In this document: positions 17,486 to 25,569 of the stretch, piece by piece
How positions within the stretch are numbered: position 1 is the first letter of the stretch
Layout of the letters: each line of letters begins with the position of its first letter
Origin: Bradyrhizobium sp. AZCC 2262
GTDB lineage: Bacteria > Pseudomonadota > Alphaproteobacteria > Rhizobiales > Xanthobacteraceae
DNA: 64,000 nt
NCBI RefSeq assembly: GCF_036924535.1
Contig: NZ_JAZHRT010000001.1
Location: forward strand, 7,192,001 to 7,256,000
Reading direction: 5' to 3'
Made by a program: the position numbers and the translations under genes
Notes under the pieces: model-generated
What the model was told of the DNA's origin: nothing
The model's database searches: none
The model's input: the letters and a program-made list of their open reading frames with translations, nothing else

Positions 17486-18499
17486 ATGAGCGCTGTCGAA
17501 GACGTCGTCACAGAAGCACCGGCCGTAGAGGCCGTTCCGAAGCGCGCCATGACGCTCGGCTTGGGCACCTCGCTGGTAGTGCTGGCCGCGCTGGTGCTCG
17601 CACCGCTGTTCGTCAAGAACTTCATCATCTTCCAGATGACGATGCTCCTGATCTACGGCCTTGCGGTTCTGGCGCTCAATATCCTGACCGGTGGAAGCGG
17701 CCAGTTCTCGCTGGGCCAGAGCGCATTTTACGCGGTGGGCGCCTACACGTCGGCGATCCTGATGGAACATGTCGGGATGAACTACGCGCTGACGCTGCCG
17801 ATCGCGGGGCTGATCTGTTTCGGCTTCGGATTCCTGTTCGGCCAGCCGGCGCTGCGGCTTTCCGGCGTCTACCTCGCGCTGGCGACGTTCGCGCTTGCCA
17901 CCGCGATGCCGCAGTTGCTGAAGCTCGGCTTCTTCGAGCACTGGACCGGCGGCGTCCAGGGCCTGGTCGTGACCAAGCCCGACGCGCCGTTCGGCCTGCC
18001 GATGTCGCAGGACATGTGGCTGTACTACTTCACGCTCGTGATCACGATCGGCATCTACATCGCCTCGGTCAACCTGCTGCGGTCGCGTTCGGGCCGCGCC
18101 TTCATGGCGATCCGTGACAACGAGATCGCGGCGTCTGCGATGGGCGTCGACGTCGCGCTGTACAAGACGCTGGCGTTCGGTGTCTCGGCCGGCATCACCG
18201 GCATTGCCGGCGGCCTCGGCGCCATCGCGGTACAGTTCGTCGCCCCGGACGGCTACACCATCGTGCTGTCGATCTCGCTGTTCCTCGGCATGGTGGTCGG
18301 CGGCGTCGGCTGGCTGCCGGGATCGATCGTCGGAAGCGCCTTCATCATCTTCGTGCCGAATATCGCCGAAGGTATCTCCAAGGGCCTCTCCGGTGCCGTA
18401 TTCGGCGTGCTTCTGTTCCTTGTCATCTTCCTGGTACCGCACGGCGCCAGGCAGGTCGCGATCGTTGCCCAGCAACTGATCGGCAAACTGAAGAAGTAA
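17486..18499 (+). CDS. livM: Branched-chain amino acid-type ABC permease LivM
   Basis: The protein has 337 residues. The N-terminal cytosolic stretch of about 30 residues is followed by multiple membrane segments. NILTGGSGQFSLGQSAFYAVGAYTSA is the LivM signature near the start, and AIRDNEIAASAMGVDVALYKTLAFGVSA is the coupling helix. The ATG at 17486 is used; a TTG six bases upstream overlaps the livH stop. It is the last permease gene before the binding-protein array. Confidence 0.93.
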   Translation: MSAVEDVVTEAPAVEAVPKRAMTLGLGTSLVVLAALVLAPLFVKNFIIFQMTMLLIYGLAVLALNILTGGSGQFSLGQSAFYAVGAYTSAILMEHVGMNYALTLPIAGLICFGFGFLFGQPALRLSGVYLALATFALATAMPQLLKLGFFEHWTGGVQGLVVTKPDAPFGLPMSQDMWLYYFTLVITIGIYIASVNLLRSRSGRAFMAIRDNEIAASAMGVDVALYKTLAFGVSAGITGIAGGLGAIAVQFVAPDGYTIVLSISLFLGMVVGGVGWLPGSIVGSAFIIFVPNIAEGISKGLSGAVFGVLLFLVIFLVPHGARQVAIVAQQLIGKLKK

Positions 18500-18517
18500 A
18501 CCAGCTCAGGAGAAAAA

Positions 18518-19744
18518 ATGCGTTCGGCAACAATAAGAAGCGCCGCCTTCTGGACGGCGCTCATCACTTTCGCTGCCGCAAACGGCAGTGCACTCGCCCA
18601 AAAGAAGTACGACACCGGTGCGACCGATACCGAAATCAAGATCGGTCACATCGTGCCCTACAGCGGCCCTGCCTCCGCCTATGGCATCATCGGCAAGACC
18701 GAAGAAGCGTACTTCAAGATGATCAATGAGAACGGCGGCATCAAGGGCCGGAAGATCAAGTTCATCTCGTATGACGACGCCTACAGCCCGCCAAAGGCCG
18801 TCGAACAGGTGCGCAAACTCGTCGAGAGCGACGAGGTGCTGCTGGTCTTCAATGCCCTCGGCACGCCGTCCAACACCGCGATCCAGAAATATCTGAACTC
18901 CAAGAAGGTGCCGCAACTGTTCGTCGCCACCGGCGCGACCAAGTGGAACGATCCGACGCACTTTCCGTGGACCATCGGATGGCAGCCGAGCTATCAGAGC
19001 GAAGCGCGCATCTACGCCAAGTTCCTGATGAAGGAAAAGCCCGACGCCAAGGTCGCCGTGCTCTACCAGAACGACGATTTCGGCAAGGACTACCTCAAGG
19101 GCCTGAAGGATGGCTTTGCCGGTAAGGCATCGGCGATCATCGCCGAGGAAAGCTACGAGGTCTCGGAGCCGACGATCGACAACCATATCGTCAAGCTCAA
19201 AGCCAGCGGCGCGGACGTCCTGATCAGCATCACCACGCCGAAATTCGCAGCGCAGACCATCAAGAAGATGGCCGAGGTCGACTGGAAGGCGCTCCAGATC
19301 GTGGCCAACGTCTCGACCTCGGTCGGCGCTGTCATGAAACCGGCGGGCTTCGAGAACGGACAAGGCGTGCTGTCGGCGCATTACGCCAAGGACGCCGGCG
19401 ATGCGCAGTGGAAAGACGATCCCGGGATGAAGAAGTTTCTCGCCTTCCTGGACAAGCACTATCCGGACGCCGACCGCACCAACAGCCAGGTGATCTATGG
19501 TTATGGCGCAGCCCAGACCCTCACCAAGATCCTCGAGATGAGCGGTGACGACCTGACCCGCGCCAACATCATGAAACAGGCGGCGAACCTGAAGGACTTC
19601 ACGCCCGACACGCTGTTGCCCGGCGTCAAGATCAACACATCCGCCACTGACTTCGCGCCGATCGAGCAGCTTCAGATGATGCGCTTCAAGGGCGAGAAGT
19701 GGGAGATGTTCGGAGAGGTCATCAGCGGCGAAGTCGAGCATTAA
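18518..19744 (+). CDS. Liv-type periplasmic substrate-binding protein, paralog 1 of 4
   Basis: The protein has 408 residues. A Sec signal peptide ends ANGSALA before QKKYDTGATDTEIKIGH. It is a type I periplasmic binding fold (Peripla_BP_6): IVPYSGPASAYGIIGKTEEA, ISYDDAYSPPKAVEQVRKLV, PQLFVATGATKWNDP and VLYQNDDFGKDYLKGLKDGF. It delivers a solute to the LivHMGF machinery encoded directly upstream, from which it is separated by only 18 bases including AGGAG. Three closely related copies follow. The substrate is unknown; related proteins bind amino acids, aromatic acids or short organic acids. A strong terminator follows. Confidence 0.92.
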   Translation: MRSATIRSAAFWTALITFAAANGSALAQKKYDTGATDTEIKIGHIVPYSGPASAYGIIGKTEEAYFKMINENGGIKGRKIKFISYDDAYSPPKAVEQVRKLVESDEVLLVFNALGTPSNTAIQKYLNSKKVPQLFVATGATKWNDPTHFPWTIGWQPSYQSEARIYAKFLMKEKPDAKVAVLYQNDDFGKDYLKGLKDGFAGKASAIIAEESYEVSEPTIDNHIVKLKASGADVLISITTPKFAAQTIKKMAEVDWKALQIVANVSTSVGAVMKPAGFENGQGVLSAHYAKDAGDAQWKDDPGMKKFLAFLDKHYPDADRTNSQVIYGYGAAQTLTKILEMSGDDLTRANIMKQAANLKDFTPDTLLPGVKINTSATDFAPIEQLQMMRFKGEKWEMFGEVISGEVEH

Positions 19745-19793
19745 TTAATATTCCGTCCCGCGGGCAGCTTCCCGCGGCATCCGACTAAATACC

Positions 19794-19825
19794 GCCCCCC
19801 GCGACCTCGTCGCGGGGGGCTTTTT
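19794..19825 (+). terminator. Rho-independent terminator after binding protein 1
   Basis: A perfect 12-base stem, GCCCCCCGCGAC / GTCGCGGGGGGC, with the 3-base loop CTC is followed by TTTTTGTT. It should end most transcripts coming from the livGFHM operon after the first binding-protein gene. Confidence 0.92.
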
Positions 19826-19925
19826 GTTGCTGGACACGACCGAAAGGTATTCAATGCTGCCAAGAGCCGCCAAGCGCTCCAATCAAAAACAATGACACAG
19901 TCATCGATCCCAGGGAGATCAAAAA

Positions 19926-21155
19926 ATGTCCGTTATCAACTTGCGACTGGGAGCCTTTGCGGCTGCCCTCGCATTGCTCGCCGCGACCAGCAGCGGTGCA
20001 TTGGCACAAAAGAAATACGACACCGGCGCGAGCGACGCTGAAATCAAGATCGGCAACATCATGCCTTACAGCGGGCCGGCCTCGGCCTACGGCGTGATCG
20101 GAAAAACGTCAGAGGCCTATTTCAGGAAAATCAATGCCGAGGGCGGCATCAATGGCCGCAAGATCAACTTCATCAGCTATGACGACGCCTACAGCCCGCC
20201 GAAGACGGTGGAGCAGGCACGCAAGCTGGTAGAAAGCGACGAAGTCCTGCTCATCTTCAATCCGCTGGGCACGCCGCCGAATACCGCGATCCAGAAATAC
20301 CTCAACACGAAGAAGGTGCCGCAACTGTTCGTCGCCACCGGCGCCACCAAGTGGAACGATCCGAAGGACTTCCCCTGGACCATGGGATGGCAGCCGAATT
20401 ACCAGAGCGAATCCCGGATCTATGCGAAGTACATTCTGAAGAACAAACCGGACGCGAAGATCGCGGTGCTCTACCAGAACGACGACTACGGCAAGGACTA
20501 TCTGAAGGGATTCAGGGATGGCCTCGGCGACAAGGCCGCCTCGATGATCGCCATCGAGGAAAGCTACGAGGTTTCCGAACCGACCATCGACTCTCACATC
20601 GTCAAGATGAAAGCGACCGGCGCCGACGTCTTCTTCAACATCACCACGCCGAAATTCGCAGCACAGGCGATCAAGAAGAACTCCGAGATCGGCTGGAAGC
20701 CGCTGCACTTCCTCAACGGCGTCTCTTCCTCGATCGGCAGCGTTATCAAGCCTGCGGGCTTTGAGAATTCGCAAGGCATCATCTCCTCAAACTACCTGAA
20801 GGATCCGACGGACATCGAGTGGAAGAACGATGCCGGCATGAAGGCCTGGAACGAGTTCCTGGACAAGTATTACCCGGAAGCCAATCGTGCCGACATCTTC
20901 GTGATGTATGCATATACCGTGGCACAAGGCCTCGAGCGTGTGTTGAGGGCGAGCGGCGACGATCTCACACGCGCCAACGTCATGAAGCAGGCCGCGAGCA
21001 TCAAGGATCTCCAGCTCGGCGGCTTGCTGCCGGGCATCAAGGTCAACACGTCCGCCACCGATTTTGCTCCCATCTCGCAGGTGCAACTGATGCGGCTAAA
21101 GGGCGAGACCTGGGAACGCTTCGGCGAAATTCTCTCGGATGACGTCGGCGGCTAG
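19926..21155 (+). CDS. Liv-type periplasmic substrate-binding protein, paralog 2 of 4
   Basis: The protein has 409 residues with a signal peptide ending SSGALA before QKKYDTGASDAEIKIGN. It shares long identical blocks with paralog 1, including PQLFVATGATKWNDP, EESYEVSEPTIDSHIVK and LLPGIKVNTSATDFAPISQ. AGGGAGATC precedes the ATG. It has a 181-base leader that starts with the terminator of the previous gene, so it probably has its own promoter or relies on read-through. It closely resembles paralog 3. Confidence 0.92.
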   Translation: MSVINLRLGAFAAALALLAATSSGALAQKKYDTGASDAEIKIGNIMPYSGPASAYGVIGKTSEAYFRKINAEGGINGRKINFISYDDAYSPPKTVEQARKLVESDEVLLIFNPLGTPPNTAIQKYLNTKKVPQLFVATGATKWNDPKDFPWTMGWQPNYQSESRIYAKYILKNKPDAKIAVLYQNDDYGKDYLKGFRDGLGDKAASMIAIEESYEVSEPTIDSHIVKMKATGADVFFNITTPKFAAQAIKKNSEIGWKPLHFLNGVSSSIGSVIKPAGFENSQGIISSNYLKDPTDIEWKNDAGMKAWNEFLDKYYPEANRADIFVMYAYTVAQGLERVLRASGDDLTRANVMKQAASIKDLQLGGLLPGIKVNTSATDFAPISQVQLMRLKGETWERFGEILSDDVGG

Positions 21156-21181
21156 CACCCGGGTTCGCCCATCAAAGAAGC

Positions 21182-21212
21182 AGCCTCTGCGGCTTTGTCG
21201 CAGGGGCTTTTT
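21182..21212 (+). terminator. Rho-independent terminator after binding protein 2
   Basis: The stem AGCCTCTGCG / CGCAGGGGCT, with one G-U pair, has a 7-base loop and is followed by a short T run. It lies about 25 bases after the stop codon. Confidence 0.85.
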
Positions 21213-21313
21213 GTTGTGAGGTTACCGGCAAGATGCTAATCACGGCACGTCAAAGAGCTTCATCGAAGGAGCCTGGCAACTATCATTTGTTAAATGAAAA
21301 GGGAGAGACAAAA

Positions 21314-22540
21314 ATGTCCGCATTAAAAAAACTGGCGGTTCTTTCAGCCACGTTTGGATTGCTTGCTGCATCGTCAAGCAGCGTTCTCGCACAGAAGAAA
21401 TACGATGCCGGCGCAACCGACACCGAAATCAAGGTCGGCAACATCATGCCTTACAGCGGCCCCGCATCCGCTTATGGCGTGATCGCAAAGACCGAAGAAG
21501 CCTATTTCCGGAAGGTCAACGCCGAGGGTGGTATCAACGGACGCAAGATCAATTTCATCAGTTACGACGATGCCTACAGCCCGCCGAAGACTGTGGAGCA
21601 GGCGCGCAAGCTGGTCGAGAGCGACGAGGCATTGGTTGTCTTCAATCCGCTGGGTACCCCGCCGAACACGGCTATCCAGAAATACCTCAACTCGAAGAAG
21701 GTGCCGCAACTGTTCGTCGCTACCGGCGCCACCAAATGGAACGATCCGAAGAACTTCCCCTGGACCATGGGCTGGCAGCCCAACTACCAGAGCGAAACGC
21801 AGATCTATGCGAAGTATGTCCTGAAGAACAAGCCGGACGCCAAGATCGGGATTCTCTACCAGAACGACGATTACGGTAAGGATTACCTGAAGGGCTTCAA
21901 GGACGGACTCGGCGCCAAGGGGGCATCGATGATCGTCCTGGAGGAAAGCTATGAAGTCTCCGAACCGACCATCGACTCCCACATCGTCAAGCTGAAGTCG
22001 ACCGGAGCCGACGTGTTCGTCAACATCACCACGCCGAAATTCGCCGCGCAGGCGATCAAGAAGAACGCCGAGCTCGGCTGGAAGCCCCTCCACTTCCTCA
22101 ACAGCGTCTCGGGCTCAATCGGCAGCGTCATAAAGCCGGCCGGCTTTGAGAACGCGCAAGAGATTATCTCTTCGCAATACCTCAAGGATCCTGCTGATAC
22201 GGAGTGGAAGAATGATGCTGGCATGAAGGCCTGGAACGAATTCCTGGACAAGTATTACCCCGAGGCCAACCGCGCCGATTCATTCGTCATGTACGGGTAC
22301 ACGGTGGCACAAACTCTGGAGCATGTGCTGAAGTCTAGCGGCGACAACCTGACGAGGGAAAACGTGATGAAGCAGGCCGCAAGCTTGAAGGACCTCGAAC
22401 TCGGGGGACTGTTGCCGGGCGTCAAGATCAATACGTCAGCAACCGATTTTGCACCAATTTCGCAGATGCAACTGGTGAAATTCAAAGGCGAGACCTGGGA
22501 GCGCTTCGGCGAAGTTCTCTCCGGCGACGCCGGCGGCTAG
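21314..22540 (+). CDS. Liv-type periplasmic substrate-binding protein, paralog 3 of 4
   Basis: The protein has 408 residues with a signal peptide ending SSSVLA before QKKYDAGATDTEIKVGN. It is very close to paralog 2 throughout (GGINGRKINFISYDDAYSPP, KTVEQARKLVESDEA, FLDKYYPEANRADSFVMYGY). The ATG at 21314 has GGGAGAGAC upstream; the frame is open back to 21233 but those residues do not look like a signal sequence. The leader is distinct from that of paralog 2, so each copy may be separately controlled. Confidence 0.92.
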   Translation: MSALKKLAVLSATFGLLAASSSSVLAQKKYDAGATDTEIKVGNIMPYSGPASAYGVIAKTEEAYFRKVNAEGGINGRKINFISYDDAYSPPKTVEQARKLVESDEALVVFNPLGTPPNTAIQKYLNSKKVPQLFVATGATKWNDPKNFPWTMGWQPNYQSETQIYAKYVLKNKPDAKIGILYQNDDYGKDYLKGFKDGLGAKGASMIVLEESYEVSEPTIDSHIVKLKSTGADVFVNITTPKFAAQAIKKNAELGWKPLHFLNSVSGSIGSVIKPAGFENAQEIISSQYLKDPADTEWKNDAGMKAWNEFLDKYYPEANRADSFVMYGYTVAQTLEHVLKSSGDNLTRENVMKQAASLKDLELGGLLPGVKINTSATDFAPISQMQLVKFKGETWERFGEVLSGDAGG

Positions 22541-22569
22541 CCTCGTCTCCACAATCGACAACCGCATCA

Positions 22570-22602
22570 GGCCCCCTGCAACACCGTTGCGGGGGGCCTT
22601 TT
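22570..22602 (+). terminator. Rho-independent terminator after binding protein 3
   Basis: The stem GGCCCCCTGCAA / TTGCGGGGGGCC has a 5-base loop and one weak pair and is followed by TTTT. It lies 30 bases after the stop codon of paralog 3. Confidence 0.88.
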
Positions 22603-22759
22603 CGTGAGCCTTCTGCTATCGCCCGATCGGAAAAGCCGATTGGCCCGCCAAACCGCTTACACTTCGGCGGATCATGCGCTAGGTATCGGCCCGGCACTCC
22701 CCACAAGAAGCCGCAGCGCCTATTCCCCTTGGGCGCGGAAGAACAAGGAGCTTTGCGAA

Positions 22760-23983
22760 ATGCCCCTGCTGACCCGACGCCGTATCGCGACCACCCTGCT
22801 CGGCCTCGCGATGGCCATGAGCGCAACCGCCGCACTGGCGCAGAAGTACGACACCGGCGCCAGCGACACCGAGATCAAAATCGGCAACATCGTGCCCTAT
22901 AGCGGTCCGGCATCGGCCTATGGTGTGGTCGGCAGGGCGATGGGCGCGGTGTTCAAGAAGGTCAATGACGAGGGCGGCATCAATGGCCGCAAGATCAATT
23001 TCATCTCCTATGACGACGCCTATTCACCGCCGAAGGCCGTCGAGCAGGCGCGCAAGCTGATCGAGAGCGACGAGGTTCTGCTGCTGTTCGGCACGCTCGG
23101 CACCCCCTCCAACACCGCGATCCAGAAATACGTCAACAGCAAGAAGGTGCCGCAGCTGTTCGTCGCCACTGGCGCCACCAAGTGGAACGACCCGAAGGCG
23201 TTTCCCTGGACCATGGGCTGGCTGCCGAGCTACCAGAGCGAGTCGCGCATCTACGCGAAGTATCTCACGAAGGAGAAGCCGGCGACCAAGATCGCCGTGC
23301 TCTACCAGAACGACGACATGGGCAAGGACTATCTGAAGGGCCTGAAGGACGGCTTCGCCAAGGATACCTCCCGCATCGTTGCGGAGGAAAGCTACGAGGT
23401 GTCGGAGCCGACCATCGACTCGCATGTGGTGCGGATCAAGTCGTCCAATCCGGATGTCGTGGTGTTCTTCACCACGCCGAAGTTCGGCGCGCAGGCGATC
23501 AAGAAGCTCGGCGAGATGAGCTGGAAGCCGGTCACCATCATCTCCAATGTCAGCGCATCCACCGCGACCGTGATGCGGCCCGCGGGGCTGGAGAATTCGC
23601 AGGGCGTGATCTCGGCCGCCTACGCCAAGGACGCCAGCGATCCACAGTGGGAGGGCGATGCCGGCATCAAGGCGTTCGACGCGCTGCTGACCAAATATTT
23701 GCCGGAGGTCAATCGCGTCGATTCCTCGGCCATGACCGGCTACAACATGGCGACCACCATGGTCGAAGTGTTGAAGCGTTGCGGCGACAATCTGACCCGC
23801 GAGAACGTGATGAAGCAGGCTGCGAGCCTGAAGCAGTTTCCGCAAGGCGGGCTGCTGCCGGGCGTCACCCTCTCCACCGGGCCGGACGACTTCCAGCCGA
23901 TCGAGCAATTGCAATTGATGCAGTTCAAGGACGGGCGCTGGCAGTTGTTCGGCGACGTCATCAGCGGCGAACTCGGCCACTAG
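22760..23983 (+). CDS. Liv-type periplasmic substrate-binding protein, paralog 4 of 4
   Basis: The protein has 407 residues with a signal peptide (PLLTRRRIATTLLGLAMAMS) ending TAALA before QKYDTGASDTEIKIGN. It is the most divergent copy: the region corresponding to EEAYFRKVNAEGG reads MGAVFKKVNDEGG, and it has DVVVFFTTPKFGAQAIKKLGEMSW. AAGGAG lies nine bases before the ATG. Coding DNA here is richer in GC at third positions than in paralogs 2 and 3. No hairpin terminator is seen after it; a palindromic repeat follows. Confidence 0.92.
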   Translation: MPLLTRRRIATTLLGLAMAMSATAALAQKYDTGASDTEIKIGNIVPYSGPASAYGVVGRAMGAVFKKVNDEGGINGRKINFISYDDAYSPPKAVEQARKLIESDEVLLLFGTLGTPSNTAIQKYVNSKKVPQLFVATGATKWNDPKAFPWTMGWLPSYQSESRIYAKYLTKEKPATKIAVLYQNDDMGKDYLKGLKDGFAKDTSRIVAEESYEVSEPTIDSHVVRIKSSNPDVVVFFTTPKFGAQAIKKLGEMSWKPVTIISNVSASTATVMRPAGLENSQGVISAAYAKDASDPQWEGDAGIKAFDALLTKYLPEVNRVDSSAMTGYNMATTMVEVLKRCGDNLTRENVMKQAASLKQFPQGGLLPGVTLSTGPDDFQPIEQLQLMQFKDGRWQLFGDVISGELGH

Positions 23984-24033
23984 CGCGTGATGACTTTTCT
24001 TCGAAACGTCATCCCGCTCTATCTCTTTGATTT

Positions 24034-24082
24034 GAGCATGATCTTTTCGGAAAACCGGTATCCACTTTTCCGGATCATGCTC
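24034..24082. repeat. Palindromic repeat (GAGCATGATC..GATCATGCTC family)
   Basis: GAGCATGATC at the left and GATCATGCTC at the right enclose CGGAAAACCGG and CTTTTCCG, which pair as inner arms. A sister copy lies at 41512-41560. Confidence 0.88.
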
Positions 24083-24097
24083 TAGGACAGGATTGCC

Positions 24098-25387
24098 ATG
24101 ACCGACCGACGCCCCTTCCTGCGTTCAATCTTCGATGCGGCCGTTGCGGCCGCGCATCCCGACGTCGTGCTGTCGGCGCATCTGCGCCCGGTGCCGAAGG
24201 GTAGGGTGATCTGCCTTGCCGCTGGCAAGGGCGCGGCAGCGATGGCGGCTGCGGCCGAACGGCACTATCTTGATGCGCTGGGGCTCGATCCCGCGCGACT
24301 GACCGGCATTGCCACCACGCGCCACGGCCACGGCGTGCCGACGCGGCGGATCAAAGTGATCGAGGCCGGCCATCCCGTGCCCGATGAAGCCGGGCTGAAA
24401 GCCGCCGACGAAACGCTGCGCCTCGCCGCTGAGGCAACCGCTGACGATCTGATGCTGGTGCTGTTGTCTGGCGGCGGCTCCGCGAACTGGATCGCGCCAG
24501 CCGAGGGTGTTTCGTTCGCGCAGAAGCAGCAGGTGAACCGCGCGCTGTTGCGGTCGGGCGCGCCGATCGGCGAGATGAATATCGTCCGCAAGCATCTGTC
24601 GCGGATCAAGGGCGGACGGCTGGCCCGCGCCGGACAGCGCGCCGCCGAAATCGTTACGCTGGCGATCTCCGACGTGCCGCATGACGATCCGTCCGCGATC
24701 GCATCGGGACCGACGGTGCCGGATCCGAGTACGCTGGCGGACGCCCGCGCGCTGGTGGCACGGTATAATCTCACGGTCGACGATGCTGTCAGGCGCGCGC
24801 TCGAAGATCCCAGGAATGAGAGCTGCAAGCCCGGCGATGCCGCGTTTGCCCGCGCACAATTCGAGATGATTGCCAAGCCGAAAGCTTCGCTCGACGCGGC
24901 CATCAAGGTCGCAAAGGACGCCGGCTATGAGGTCATCGGCCTCGGCGCCGATCTGGAAGGCGAAGCCCGCGACGTTGCGGCCGATCATGCGCGGCTGGCG
25001 CTGAAGGCACGCAGCGAGGGTAAACGCATCGCGATCCTTTCGGGCGGCGAACTCACGGTGACCGTACGCGGCAATGGTCGTGGTGGCCCCAATCAGGAAT
25101 ATGCGCTGGCGCTGGCGGATCTGCTGAAGGACACGTCAGGCATTGTGGCGCTGGCCGCGGACACCGACGGCGCCGACGGCGGCGCCGGCAGCGCAACCGA
25201 TCCGGCCGGCGCGGTGATCGATCAGGCGACGTTTGCGAAGATGAAGTCGCTCGGCCTCTCACCTGCGGCCTACCTCGCCAACAATGACGCCACCGCGTTC
25301 TTTTCGGCCACCGGCGATCTGTTGCTGACGGGCCCGACACTCACCAACGTCAATGACGTCAGGGTGATTTTGGTAGACCCCGCCTAG
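24098..25387 (+). CDS. ttuD: Glycerate 2-kinase (MOFRL family; older name hydroxypyruvate reductase TtuD)
   Basis: The protein has 429 residues. The N-terminal DUF4147/GckA domain has CLAAGKGAAAMAAAAE, IEAGHPVPDEAGLKA, LLSGGGSANWIAP and MNIVRKHLSRIKGGRLA. The C-terminal MOFRL domain has GGELTVTVRGNGRGGPNQEY, ALAADTDGADGG and LLLTGPTLTNVNDVRVI. It phosphorylates D-glycerate to 2-phosphoglycerate in glyoxylate, serine or tartrate metabolism. It stands as a single gene between the binding-protein array and a c-di-GMP gene. Confidence 0.92.
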   Translation: MTDRRPFLRSIFDAAVAAAHPDVVLSAHLRPVPKGRVICLAAGKGAAAMAAAAERHYLDALGLDPARLTGIATTRHGHGVPTRRIKVIEAGHPVPDEAGLKAADETLRLAAEATADDLMLVLLSGGGSANWIAPAEGVSFAQKQQVNRALLRSGAPIGEMNIVRKHLSRIKGGRLARAGQRAAEIVTLAISDVPHDDPSAIASGPTVPDPSTLADARALVARYNLTVDDAVRRALEDPRNESCKPGDAAFARAQFEMIAKPKASLDAAIKVAKDAGYEVIGLGADLEGEARDVAADHARLALKARSEGKRIAILSGGELTVTVRGNGRGGPNQEYALALADLLKDTSGIVALAADTDGADGGAGSATDPAGAVIDQATFAKMKSLGLSPAAYLANNDATAFFSATGDLLLTGPTLTNVNDVRVILVDPA

Positions 25388-25569
25388 GTTTTCCGAACCG
25401 CCGCCCGGCATCCTGTACGCGCCAAAACGTCGTTAACGCTTTGTTGAGCAAGTTGCGAAGAAACGGCACGCATTTGCCGGCCTCGAAGGTGCAATTCACC
25501 AGCTTGGGCTTCTAATGGCCGCTCTCCTGGAGGGAGGAGAGCCGCCGATGGCGGCTGGGGAAACGCCAT

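Noticed and set aside
21233..21313. Longer N-terminus for binding protein 3
   Set aside because: The added 27 residues precede a normal signal peptide that has its own ribosome binding site, so they are leader sequence.
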